Shown one piece after another: positions 16,657 through 24,548 of a stretch of 46,077 bases of DNA (positions are counted from its first letter, which is position 1; every line of letters starts with the position of its first letter). The DNA is taken from positions 1-46,077 of the forward strand of contig JADLAB010000681.1 of assembly GCA_020848455.1 (NCBI GenBank), in the 5' to 3' direction. The DNA is from Polyangiaceae bacterium (GTDB lineage Bacteria > Myxococcota_A > Polyangia > Polyangiales > Polyangiaceae). The translations under genes were made by a program, and so were the position numbers. The notes below the pieces were generated by a model. The model did no database searches and was not told the DNA's origin. It saw only the letters and a program-made list of their open reading frames with translations.

Positions 16657-17751
16657 TCACCGATCCGCCGGCGGCCGCGGCCCCCGGTGGTCGACTTCGG
16701 GACCGCGCATGCCGCCCTTGCGGTGGCCGCTGCGCTCGCCCGGCCTGCCCTGCCCGCCCCTCTGCTCGAGGGCGTCGGCGAGCGCACCGCGCTCGGTCGC
16801 GTCGAGCAGCGGCACGACGACCTCGAGCGCCACCAAGCGCTCGCCGTGCGCGGCCATCGGGCCCGCGGGTCCCGCCGCCGGCAGGGCCTTGTCCGCGTCG
16901 AAGTCGTCCGCCACGAACGCCTTGGCGAGCGCCTGGAGCTCCGCCTTGTGCTCCTCGCAGCGCGCGCCCGGCTCGGGTTTGTCTCCGGCGCCGAGGTCGG
17001 CGGCCTCCAGCGCTGCCTCGATGCGGGCGCGCCGCTGCTCGGGCAGATCGAGTCCGCGGAGCAGCCGACCAAGGGGGTCTCGGCCCCGGGCGTCGGGGCC
17101 GCCCGGCCGGCCGTGGCGGGCGTCCGCCGGGGCCTTGTCGGGACGGTCGCCGCCGCGCGCCTCGGGCCCGCGGGCGCCGGCGCGCTCGCCGCACGCGCCG
17201 TGCTCGGCGAAGCGCTGCTCGAGCGTCGCGACGAGCGCCGTGCGCTCGGCCGGCGTCAACGTGTCGTGGAGCACGGTCACCGCCTGGACGAGCGCAGCGC
17301 GCTTCGCGGCGAAGCCCTCCGACCCCGTCGCGAGGGCCTCGAGCGCCGCGCGGTCGATCTTGCCCGCGCGCACCTGCGCGACGAGCGCCTCGTGGACCGC
17401 CGCGCCGGGGCGCTCCGCATCCACGTCCCGCACCGCCGCGAAGGCGTCGGCGACGGTCTGGCGCTGGGCGTCGGACAGGCCGAGGTCGGCGAGCGCGCCA
17501 CGCAGCATCGCGAGCGGTCCGCCTCCCGGCCCCATGCCGGGCTCACGCCCCTCGGGCCGCCCGGGGCGGTTGGGCGCCGCGCCGCGGCGCGGTCGCTCCT
17601 TCGGGCTCGCCGCCGTGGCCCCTTCCACCGCCGCGGTGACGGCGCCCGTGGGCTCGTCGCCGTCCGTGCTCGTGGCGCAGCCCGCTGCCGCGAAAAGGGT
17701 GCCCCCGAGGGCGAGCAGGGCAAGACCGCGAATGACGCTACGCTGGCTCAT
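16657..17751 (-). CDS. Spy/CpxP-like lipoprotein with duplicated helical domain
   Basis: A 364-residue lipoprotein: signal peptide with lipobox AAGC (residues 22-25), a Gly/Pro/Arg-rich linker, then two helical domains. Each domain has an LTxxQ-type motif: LGLSDAQRQTVADAF, with the partner LTPAERTALVATLEQRF, in the first, and LDLPEQRRARIEAALEAADL in the second. They are separated by an Arg/Gly/Asp-rich linker with several His residues, and the end is also His/Arg/Gly/Pro-rich (GHRKGGMRGPEVDHRGP). Spy-like proteins are periplasmic chaperones or metal binders. It lies 46 bases upstream of the ECF sigma gene on the same strand and is probably part of its module. A strong GGAGGA sits 7 bases before the ATG. 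Confidence 0.78.
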   Translation of the reverse strand: MSQRSVIRGLALLALGGTLFAAAGCATSTDGDEPTGAVTAAVEGATAASPKERPRRGAAPNRPGRPEGREPGMGPGGGPLAMLRGALADLGLSDAQRQTVADAFAAVRDVDAERPGAAVHEALVAQVRAGKIDRAALEALATGSEGFAAKRAALVQAVTVLHDTLTPAERTALVATLEQRFAEHGACGERAGARGPEARGGDRPDKAPADARHGRPGGPDARGRDPLGRLLRGLDLPEQRRARIEAALEAADLGAGDKPEPGARCEEHKAELQALAKAFVADDFDADKALPAAGPAGPMAAHGERLVALEVVVPLLDATERGALADALEQRGGQGRPGERSGHRKGGMRGPEVDHRGPRPPADR

Positions 17752-17853
17752 GATTCGATTCCTCCACCTGGGCTCGGCGCAGCCGGCCCGTCGCTGGTTC
17801 GTCCATGAGACGCAGGCCGGGAGGCCCTCCCTACGCGGCTCGGTCGAAAAAGG

Positions 17854-18921
17854 TCAGCTCGCTCCGTAGCTCAGGGCGCCGACGAAGCGACGCGTGTGGT
17901 CCTTCGGCCCCTCGGCGACCGCCACGAGCGTGTCGCGGCACCAGAAGAAGAGCTCCTCGCCCTGGACGAGGGCCCGCACCATGTAGCCCGTCTTGTTCTT
18001 CTTCGAGTCGTGGATGGGTCCCTCCTGGACCTCGGCGGTCGGGTACTTGCGCCGCAGCTCGGCCAGCATGGCCCGCACCGCCTCGTCGGCGTTCGCCGGC
18101 GAGGCCGCCGCGATGAGGGTGTGCTCGATGCTCACCCCCTCGCCGCGATACTCGATCGTGACCGAGTCGATCTCGGCCGGGACGCTGCTCGACCGGCCGA
18201 CCTTCTCGAGCTTGTAGGGGCCGACCTGCCGCTCCACGCGGCTCGCGAGCGAGCCGCCCGCCGTGCCCGGGCCGTCGGGCCCGGGTGCCGCCCCGCTCGA
18301 CGCCGCGCGCGCCTCGTCGTCTACCTTGTGGATGAGCGTGTAGATGAGGATCGCGCCGGCACCGAGGACGCCGAGCACCGCGACGAGGATGGCCACGCCG
18401 CAGCCGAGCGAAAGACCGCCGCGCGGCGCGGCGCGCGGGGCGGGGGCCGCAGCGACGCCGTACGCGGGCTGCCCGTAGACCGGCATGCCGCCCTGCACGT
18501 GCTGCGGGGCGTAGACGGGCTGCTGCGGAGGGCGGTATGGCTGCGGCTGCGGCTGCGCGTACACCGGCTGCCGGGGCGCGGCGTGCTGCGGCGCGGGCTG
18601 CTGCGGCGCGGGCTGTTGCGGCTGAGGGGCGTAGGCTCGCTGGGGCGCGTAGGCCGGCTGCTGGGCGTAGGGTTGCGGGGGCTGCTGCGCGCGCGGCGCC
18701 TGCGCCGGCGCACCGCCGGGGTGCTGGCCTTGGCCGTACGGCGAAGGGCCTCCCGGCGCACCCGCGGCAAAGCCACCTCGGGCCTGGGCGCCCGCGGGTT
18801 GCTGCGCTGCGTGGGCAGGCCCGGGTCCGGCGAGCACCGTGGCGAGCGGGGTCCCGCAGGCCAGGCAGTACGCCGAGCCGTCGGGCGACGGGCGCGAGCA
18901 GCGCGGACAGGTCACGGGCAT
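17854..18921 (-). CDS. Zinc-ribbon protein with Gln/Pro-rich linker and one transmembrane segment
   Basis: A 355-residue protein in clear sections: an N-terminal zinc ribbon (Cys5-x2-Cys8 and Cys19-x2-Cys22), a long Gln/Pro/Ala/Tyr-rich linker (about residues 40-165), one transmembrane segment (LGCGVAILVAVLGVLGAGAILIYTLI), and an outer domain of about 140 residues containing RQVGPYKLEKVGRSSSVPAEIDSVTIEYRG and LIAAASPANADEAVRAMLAELRRKYP. No named family is recognised for the outer domain. The ATG shares one base with the stop of the upstream PrsW-like gene (TGATG), so the two are translationally coupled. Proteins of this layout are frequent in myxobacteria and are usually unannotated; a membrane or regulatory adaptor role is only a guess. 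Confidence 0.78.
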   Translation of the reverse strand: MPVTCPRCSRPSPDGSAYCLACGTPLATVLAGPGPAHAAQQPAGAQARGGFAAGAPGGPSPYGQGQHPGGAPAQAPRAQQPPQPYAQQPAYAPQRAYAPQPQQPAPQQPAPQHAAPRQPVYAQPQPQPYRPPQQPVYAPQHVQGGMPVYGQPAYGVAAAPAPRAAPRGGLSLGCGVAILVAVLGVLGAGAILIYTLIHKVDDEARAASSGAAPGPDGPGTAGGSLASRVERQVGPYKLEKVGRSSSVPAEIDSVTIEYRGEGVSIEHTLIAAASPANADEAVRAMLAELRRKYPTAEVQEGPIHDSKKNKTGYMVRALVQGEELFFWCRDTLVAVAEGPKDHTRRFVGALSYGAS

Positions 18922-20021
18922 CAGTGGCTCTCCTCGGGCCCGGGCGCGCCCGCGTCGGCGGCCGCCTCGGGCGGAGGCTCGCCGGCCGGCGGCGCCTCGG
19001 CGGCGAGCGTCGCGGGCTGCGGGCCGTCGGGCGCCCCGACGCCGAGCCGTTGCCGCAGGGCCACGACCGCGCCGCGCAGGCCCTCCACCTCGCGCGCGAG
19101 GTCCTCGGCGACCGGATCGGCCGCGGCGCGGCGCTTCGCGAGCGCGAGCTGCACGACGCGGTTGTGCAGCGTCCGCAGGCGCACCGCAGCGGCGAACCGG
19201 CCGCGCAGCAGCGTGCCGAGGTAGAGCGCCTCGCGCCGCCAGTAGCTCCCGAGGATCCGCACGTCGTCGGAGCCGACGACGCCGAGCTCCACCTCGGCGG
19301 CGAGCTCGGAGAGGATGGCGCGCTTCTCGCCGAGCAGCGCGAACACCGCCACCGCGGCCACGCACAGCACCGGCAGCGCCAGCGCGACCCAGGCGCGCAC
19401 CCGCGCGCCGTCGCCGCCGAGCGCGTCCCCGAAGGCGAACAGGGCGTGGCCCACGTGGGCGAGCGCGGCGGCCGCGAAGCCGACGAACACGAAGGCGACG
19501 CGGGCGGGGGCGCGCCGGGCGTGGACGGCCGCGGCAAAGCCGACGCCGAGCAGGGCGCCGAACACCCCCTCGGCGAGCCCGGCGACGGCGGCGCGCCCCA
19601 CCGACGCCACCGGCGCGGCGACGATCGCACTCACGAGCTCGCCCGGCGCATTCCGGAAGGTCGCGAGGAGGGCGCCTCCGACCGCGGCTCCGAGCCCCGC
19701 TGCACCGCCGTAGACGACCCCGTCCATGAGGCCGTTGAGCTCGGAGAAGCCCCGGTAGCGGGCCACGACCCCGAGCGCCGCGACTCCCGCTCCGACGGCG
19801 AGGAAGCGCGCGAGCTCCTGCCCGAGCGCGCCGGCGACCGGCTCGAGCTCGAGCCATGTGTCGGGCACGACGAGGCGCAGCACCACCGCGGCGCCGGCAC
19901 CGAGCGCGAACAGCATGCCGATGGCCCAGAGCGGTTCCTTCTCGTTCACGTCCACGAGCCGCAGCACGGCGAGGTAGCCGAGCGCGGTCAGGGCGGTCAG
20001 GAGGAGCGTCGTCGCGTGCAT
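18921..20021 (-). CDS. PrsW-like polytopic membrane protein, catalytic residues partly replaced
   Basis: A 366-residue protein with about eight transmembrane segments and a cytoplasmic tail. The N-terminal block RLVDVNEKEPLWAIGMLFALGAGAA and the block FSELNGLMDGVVYGGAAGLGAAVGG match the PrsW glutamic intramembrane-protease family (consensus D-x-x-EKEP and E-F-D/N-G-x-x-DG-x-x-YG). However, the first catalytic EE-x-x-K appears as GQELAR, and the second glutamate region (usually FA-x-EN) reads AAVGG, so the protein may be inactive or altered; the AHVGHALFAFG His region remains. The ATG at 20021 is preferred over an in-frame GTG 24 bases upstream, which has no Shine-Dalgarno. It is coupled to the zinc-ribbon gene. 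Confidence 0.78.
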   Translation of the reverse strand: MHATTLLLTALTALGYLAVLRLVDVNEKEPLWAIGMLFALGAGAAVVLRLVVPDTWLELEPVAGALGQELARFLAVGAGVAALGVVARYRGFSELNGLMDGVVYGGAAGLGAAVGGALLATFRNAPGELVSAIVAAPVASVGRAAVAGLAEGVFGALLGVGFAAAVHARRAPARVAFVFVGFAAAALAHVGHALFAFGDALGGDGARVRAWVALALPVLCVAAVAVFALLGEKRAILSELAAEVELGVVGSDDVRILGSYWRREALYLGTLLRGRFAAAVRLRTLHNRVVQLALAKRRAAADPVAEDLAREVEGLRGAVVALRQRLGVGAPDGPQPATLAAEAPPAGEPPPEAAADAGAPGPEESH

Positions 20022-20066
20022 GCACTCCGGGGCGCGGTCGCGCACCCGGCGCGTCCACGCGCGCCC

Positions 20067-20095
20067 ATCATCCGGGTCGCGTGGACGCGGGTCAA
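20067..20095 (-). promoter_or_regulatory. Candidate promoter of the PrsW-like/zinc-ribbon operon
   Basis: On the minus strand TTGACC (20095-20090, 5/6) is 17 bases from GATGAT (20072-20067, 4/6). Transcription would begin near 20060, about 40 bases before the ATG. Confidence 0.45.
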
Positions 20096-20147
20096 GGCGC
20101 GTCGGCCGGGCCTCTGCTAGGGTCGCGCCCCGGCCGGACGGCGCGAG

Positions 20148-20176
20148 TTCCGTCCGCCCGGATCGCCGACTACAAT
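20148..20176 (+). promoter_or_regulatory. Candidate promoter of the GT2/RgpF genes
   Basis: TACAAT (20171-20176, 5/6 to the -10 consensus) sits 17 bases after a weak TTCCGT. A second element, an extended -10 TGCTAGGGT, lies at 20115-20123. Either could serve the GT2 gene that starts at 20219. Pattern match only. Confidence 0.35.
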
Positions 20177-20218
20177 CGCGCCGCGCGCCGCGCGGCCCGG
20201 CGCCGGCGCAAGGACATC

Positions 20219-21154
20219 GTGAGCGAGCTCTGGAGCGTGGTCATCGTCAACTGGAACGGCCTCCGGTTCATGGGGCCGTGCCTCGACGCCCTCGGGCGCC
20301 AGAGCTACGCGCCCTTCGAGGTCGTGGTCGTCGACAACGGCTCGACCGACGGCTCGCTCGAGCTCTTGCGGGCGCGCGCGGCCGAGATCGTGCTCGTCGA
20401 GGCCGGCGAGAACCTCGGCTTCGCCGAGGGCTGCAACCGCGGCATCGCGCACTGCCGCGGCAGCTGGGTGTGCATGCTGAACAACGACACGGTCGCCGAC
20501 GAGCGCTGGCTCGAGGCCCTGGTGCGCGCGGCCGCGACCGCGCCGGCCGACTGCGGCATGCTCCAGTCGCTGCAGCTCTACTTCGACCGCCCCGAGCGCA
20601 TCAACTCGGCTGGCATCAGGCTGCGGCCGGACGGGGGCGGCTCGGACCGCGGCGACGGCGAGCCGCGCGACGGCGTACGCGAGCCCGAGCCCATCTTCTC
20701 GCCGACGGCCGGCGCCGCTGCCTACCGGCGCAGCATGCTCGAGCACGTGCGCCTCGACACCGGCTACTTCGACCGGCGGCACTTCCTCTACTTCGAGGAC
20801 ATGGACCTCGGCTGGCGCGCGCAGCTGTCGGGCTTCACGGCGCGCACCGTGCCGGACTCGATCGTCTACCACCACTACCACGGCAGCACCGACCGCGTGA
20901 GCAGCGCCGACCTGGCGGCGATGGTGATCATCAATCGCTGGCGCACGCTGGCGAAGAACGCGTCGTTCCGCTTCTTCGCCACGGCCAGCCTGCGCGGCGC
21001 GTGGCGCCTCTGGCCGCTGTGGCGGCAAGGGGGCACGGCCGCCCTGCGCCGCCTCGGAGCTGCGCTCGGCGAGAGCCTCGCGTCGCGCCGGCGCGTGAGC
21101 GAGCTCTGCACCTCGGACCGGCGCGCGATCGAGAAGCGCTGGGTGGACCGCTAG
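20219..21154 (+). CDS. Family 2 glycosyltransferase
   Basis: A 311-residue inverting GT-A glycosyltransferase of the rhamnosyltransferase-like GT2 group. Motifs are SVVIVNWNG at the start, VVVVDNGSTDGS (nucleotide-binding), ENLGFAEGCNRGI, the metal-binding MLNNDT, FSPTAGAAAYRRSML and the acidic YFEDMDLGWRAQLSG (catalytic-base region). A cytosolic enzyme acting on lipid-linked sugar. The start is a GTG with AAGGA 4 bases upstream. It is followed 46 bases later by the RgpF-like gene on the same strand, which fits a rhamnan or O-antigen assembly role. Confidence 0.92.
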   Translation: MSELWSVVIVNWNGLRFMGPCLDALGRQSYAPFEVVVVDNGSTDGSLELLRARAAEIVLVEAGENLGFAEGCNRGIAHCRGSWVCMLNNDTVADERWLEALVRAAATAPADCGMLQSLQLYFDRPERINSAGIRLRPDGGGSDRGDGEPRDGVREPEPIFSPTAGAAAYRRSMLEHVRLDTGYFDRRHFLYFEDMDLGWRAQLSGFTARTVPDSIVYHHYHGSTDRVSSADLAAMVIINRWRTLAKNASFRFFATASLRGAWRLWPLWRQGGTAALRRLGAALGESLASRRRVSELCTSDRRAIEKRWVDR

Positions 21155-21200
21155 GCGCCGCGAGGGCGCGACGCGGCGACGAACCGGCGACGGAGGAGCG

Positions 21201-21974
21201 ATGCGGCGGCTGGCGATCTACGCGCACTTCGACCCCGACAACGAGGTGAAGCGCTACGTGCTGCACACCCTGGGCGAGCTCGGGCGCGACTGCGAGCGCC
21301 TCGACTTCGTGTCCACCTCGCCGCTGCCGGCGGCCGAGCAAGGCAAGCTGCGCGGCTCGTGCGCCTCGGTCACGCTGAAGGACAACGTCGGCTACGACTT
21401 CGGCATGTGGCAGCGTGCGCTCGCCGAGACCGACCTCGAGGCATGGGACGAGATCGTGCTCGCGAACTCGAGCGTGTTCGGCCCGGTGTTCCCGATGAGC
21501 TCGGCCTACGAGCGCGCGGGGAGCGCGGACTTCTGGGGCATGACCGACAACCACGACATCGCGTGGCACCTGCAGAGCTACTTCCTCGTGTTCCGGCGAC
21601 CGGTGTTGCGCTCGGCGGCCTTCCGCCAGTTCTGGCAGAGCGTGCTGCCCTACCGCGACAAGTTCCAGGCGATCCGCGCCTACGAGGTCGGTCTCACGCG
21701 CTTCCTGCGCGAGGCGGGCTTTCGCGCGCGCGCCCTCTACCCGGTGCGTTCGCTGTTCCCGCCCTGGCCCCTGCGCGGCCTGTACCGCAAGCCCGACGAC
21801 AACGCGACCTGCTACCACCCCCTGCGCCTGCTCCGCGCCGGGATGCCGCTCGTGAAGGTGCAGCTGCTGCGGGACAACCCGGTCGACGTGCGGCTCGGTC
21901 CGGTGGTGCGCTACCTCGAGCGCACCGGCTACGACCTGTCGCTCATCGACTTTCTGCTGCCGGCACGGCGCTGA
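21201..21974 (+). CDS. RgpF-like rhamnan synthesis protein
   Basis: A 257-residue protein of the rhamnan synthesis F (RgpF) type. Typical segments are RLAIYAHFDPDNEVKRYVLHTLGELG, VGYDFGMWQRAL, VLANSSVFGPVFPM, FWGMTDNHDIAWHLQSYFLVFRR and FQAIRAYEVGLTRFLREAGF. Members take part in building rhamnose-containing surface polysaccharides, probably as glycosyltransferases. A good GGAGGAG lies just before the ATG. The gene belongs with the upstream GT2 gene and fits the rmlA/rmlB genes further on. Its last 32 bases overlap the convergent PIG-N-like gene. Confidence 0.9.
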   Translation: MRRLAIYAHFDPDNEVKRYVLHTLGELGRDCERLDFVSTSPLPAAEQGKLRGSCASVTLKDNVGYDFGMWQRALAETDLEAWDEIVLANSSVFGPVFPMSSAYERAGSADFWGMTDNHDIAWHLQSYFLVFRRPVLRSAAFRQFWQSVLPYRDKFQAIRAYEVGLTRFLREAGFRARALYPVRSLFPPWPLRGLYRKPDDNATCYHPLRLLRAGMPLVKVQLLRDNPVDVRLGPVVRYLERTGYDLSLIDFLLPARR

Positions 21975-24543
21975 GGCCGCCGCCCGCGCCGGCCTGCGCG
22001 ACCCGGCGCGCACCGAGGACGACGACCGCGCAGGCGATCGTGGCCACGACGGCCGCCATGAGCGCGTGCGGGAGATCGCCGAGCACGCGGAACGAGGTCC
22101 AGAACGAGCTCTTGCACAGGAACAAGAGGAGCGTGAGCAAGACCACGCGCCCGAGCTCCACGACGACCAGGCCGAGTGCCACGCGGCGCCGGTAGAGCGG
22201 GCCGAGGGGCGCGAGGCAGAGCCCGTAGACGACGCCACGGGCCAGCATGTATTTCCCGACGTTCACGGCACCGATGCGCGTCCAGGTCGTCTCGGTGTCG
22301 CCGAAGGTGCCGGCGGCCCAGTCGATGCCCGTGAAGTCGATGTGCGTGTTGACGCCCGCACGCTGCAGGTAGGTGAGCGCGAACACGAACGCGACGAGCA
22401 CCACGACGAGCGCCGGGCGCACGCCGCGCCGGGCCGGGTCGGTCGCAGGGGCCGCCGGGTCGCCGCGGCTCTGCTCGAGCCGGCGCGCGACCTCGCCCGC
22501 GAGCTCGGCGAGCACCCAGGTCAGGACGAGCGCCACGATCTCGAGGTCGCGCGCGACCCACGCGTAGCCGGCGAGCCAGCCCACGGGGGCCGCGCGCCAG
22601 CCGCCGCGCGCCCAGGACCACATGCCGACGGCCGGCAGCGCGAGGGCCAGCGTCAAGCCGACGGCGCCCGGCGTCGAGGACCGCAGGAACGGCGCCGCAC
22701 ACGCGGCCGCGAGCAGGCCGAGCGCCATCGCCCACTCCGCCGCGCGCAGCGGGACGCGACGTGCGCTCGGCGCGGTGCCGAGCGGCGCCGACGCGGCCGG
22801 TCGTACCAGCCGCTCGAGGGTGAAGAGCGCCATCAACCCGAGGACGCCGGCGAGGCCGGCCGCGCGCGAGCCCGTGAGCCAGGGGCTCCAGTAGTCGCCC
22901 TCGCGGATGCCGATGGGCCAGATGGCGACGGCGCACGCGAGACCGAGCACGGCGCGACCGACGGACAGCGGGGCGCGCTCCGGCGTGCGGCGCCGGCGCC
23001 ACGCCCACACGAGCACCACGAGGGCAGAGCCCGCGACGAGGACGAAGCACTCGGCGAGCGTGTGGCGCGCGTGTGTCGCTGCCAGCACGCCGACCACGAG
23101 CACGCCGAGCTCCGGCGCGCGCCTGTCGACGGCGGCGAAGAAGCGCCGCGGGAGCGCGAACGTGACCGCCATCGCGACGTTGCCCGCGGCGAGGAGCGCG
23201 ATGCGTACGCCGTTCGGCCAGGTGCCCGGCAGGTTCTCGACCGAGCGGGTGAGCACGACGGCGACGGCGACGAGCGCGAGCGCGACACCCAGGCTCGGGA
23301 CGAAGCGCGGGCCGGGAGCGCCCTCGTCGGTGCGCGCGGCGAGGCCCACCGTCCAGGCGTAGGCGAGCAGCAGCCCGGCTCCGACCGTCACCGCCATCAT
23401 GAGCCACGCCGCCGGCGAGTCGGCGGGCTGGGCCTCGACGAGGCGGCCGGCGAGCGCCGTCGCCCGGGCGCGCGCCGCGTCGACGCGCGCCTCGGGGTCG
23501 GCGTCGGGACAGCTGGACTCGAGGCCGGCCGCCTCGGCTCCGAGCTCGGCGCGAGCGTAGCGACCGAGGCGCTCGAGCTCGCCGCACGCGATGGCGGCGC
23601 GCGTCTCGGGCGGCACGTCGAGCCAGCGCGCGAGCACGTGCCCCTCGCCGTGCGCCGGCGAGGGGACGCCGAGCAGGTGCGCGAAGGTGGCGGCCAGATC
23701 GAGCTGGTCGATGGGCTCGTCGGGGTGAAGGCCCGCGACGATGCCCGGCCCGTAGGCGTAGAGCGGCGAGCGCCGCATGAGCGGCGTGTCCGAGCCGTGC
23801 TTGCCGTCGTCGGCCGCACCGTGATCGCTCGTCACGAAGACCGTCGCGTCCGCGGGCAGCGCCGCGAGCAGGCGCCCGAGCTTGTCGTCGAACTCGCGGA
23901 TGTGGCGCCGGTAGGCCTCGGAGTGCACCCCGTGCGCGTGCCCCTGGTGATCGGGGCTCACGAAGTGGAAGATCATGAAGTCCGGCAGCGGGTCCGCGCG
24001 CAAGAACTCGTAGGCCGCGCCGAGGATCTCGTCGTTGTAGTCGACGTCGATCGCGAGGCCCTGCGGGTCCGGGTGCGCAAGATCCCACACCGAGGCTGGG
24101 ATGAGCGTGAACCACGCCATGTCGCCGGCGGCCGCGAGGCGCAGGCCCGCGGCGCGCGCGTTGGCGAAGAGGTGGTTCCAGCGCGTCGCGTGCGCCGTCT
24201 CGTTCTCGACCACCTGGTCGAGATCGCCGGGCTGCCCGGTGGCGTAGGCCAGCACGGCCGACGAGGTCATCGACACCGGGCCTGCGATGACCATGGCGCT
24301 CGAGCGCGCGCGCATCTCGGCGGCAAACTGCGGCACGATGCTCGGGTCGGTCCCGAAGTCGTAGCGCAGGCCGTCGACGATCACGAGCACCAGGCGGCGC
24401 GCGAGCGGCGGGTGCCCGGCGGCCACGGGCGCGAGCTCCGCCGGCGGCGGGGGCGGGAGCGCCACGCGCACCACGCCGACGACGTGCAGGGCCGCGAGCG
24501 CCGCGGTCAAGAGGACGAGCGCGAGGGCGCGCCAGCGAGGCAT
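21943..24543 (-). CDS. Alkaline-phosphatase-superfamily membrane protein resembling GPI ethanolamine-phosphate transferases
   Basis: A protein of 866 residues with one N-terminal transmembrane segment, a large extracytoplasmic catalytic domain (about residues 45-330) and then at least ten transmembrane segments. Catalytic landmarks of the alkaline-phosphatase superfamily are LVIVDGLRYD (Asp57), GPVSMTSSAV with a candidate Ser/Thr nucleophile (91-95), SPDHQGHAHG (Asp198, His199, His202) and VTSDHGAADDGKHG (Asp240, His241, His249), followed by TPLMRRSPLYAYGPGI and IDQLDLAATFAHLLGVPSP. This order and wording are very close to eukaryotic PIG-N/PIG-O/PIG-G, which transfer phosphoethanolamine to GPI mannose. 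The acceptor here is unknown; in a polysaccharide region, decoration of a surface glycan or lipid is likely (inference). Confidence 0.85.
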   Translation of the reverse strand: MPRWRALALVLLTAALAALHVVGVVRVALPPPPPAELAPVAAGHPPLARRLVLVIVDGLRYDFGTDPSIVPQFAAEMRARSSAMVIAGPVSMTSSAVLAYATGQPGDLDQVVENETAHATRWNHLFANARAAGLRLAAAGDMAWFTLIPASVWDLAHPDPQGLAIDVDYNDEILGAAYEFLRADPLPDFMIFHFVSPDHQGHAHGVHSEAYRRHIREFDDKLGRLLAALPADATVFVTSDHGAADDGKHGSDTPLMRRSPLYAYGPGIVAGLHPDEPIDQLDLAATFAHLLGVPSPAHGEGHVLARWLDVPPETRAAIACGELERLGRYARAELGAEAAGLESSCPDADPEARVDAARARATALAGRLVEAQPADSPAAWLMMAVTVGAGLLLAYAWTVGLAARTDEGAPGPRFVPSLGVALALVAVAVVLTRSVENLPGTWPNGVRIALLAAGNVAMAVTFALPRRFFAAVDRRAPELGVLVVGVLAATHARHTLAECFVLVAGSALVVLVWAWRRRRTPERAPLSVGRAVLGLACAVAIWPIGIREGDYWSPWLTGSRAAGLAGVLGLMALFTLERLVRPAASAPLGTAPSARRVPLRAAEWAMALGLLAAACAAPFLRSSTPGAVGLTLALALPAVGMWSWARGGWRAAPVGWLAGYAWVARDLEIVALVLTWVLAELAGEVARRLEQSRGDPAAPATDPARRGVRPALVVVLVAFVFALTYLQRAGVNTHIDFTGIDWAAGTFGDTETTWTRIGAVNVGKYMLARGVVYGLCLAPLGPLYRRRVALGLVVVELGRVVLLTLLLFLCKSSFWTSFRVLGDLPHALMAAVVATIACAVVVLGARRVAQAGAGGGLSAVPAAESR

Positions 24544-24548
24544 GGGGC

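Noticed and set aside
13889-17869. Several long plus-strand frames across the PhnD and sigma-factor region
   Set aside because: The minus strand has the sigma, anti-sigma, Spy-like and PhnD-like genes with motifs and coupled starts. The plus frames have none.
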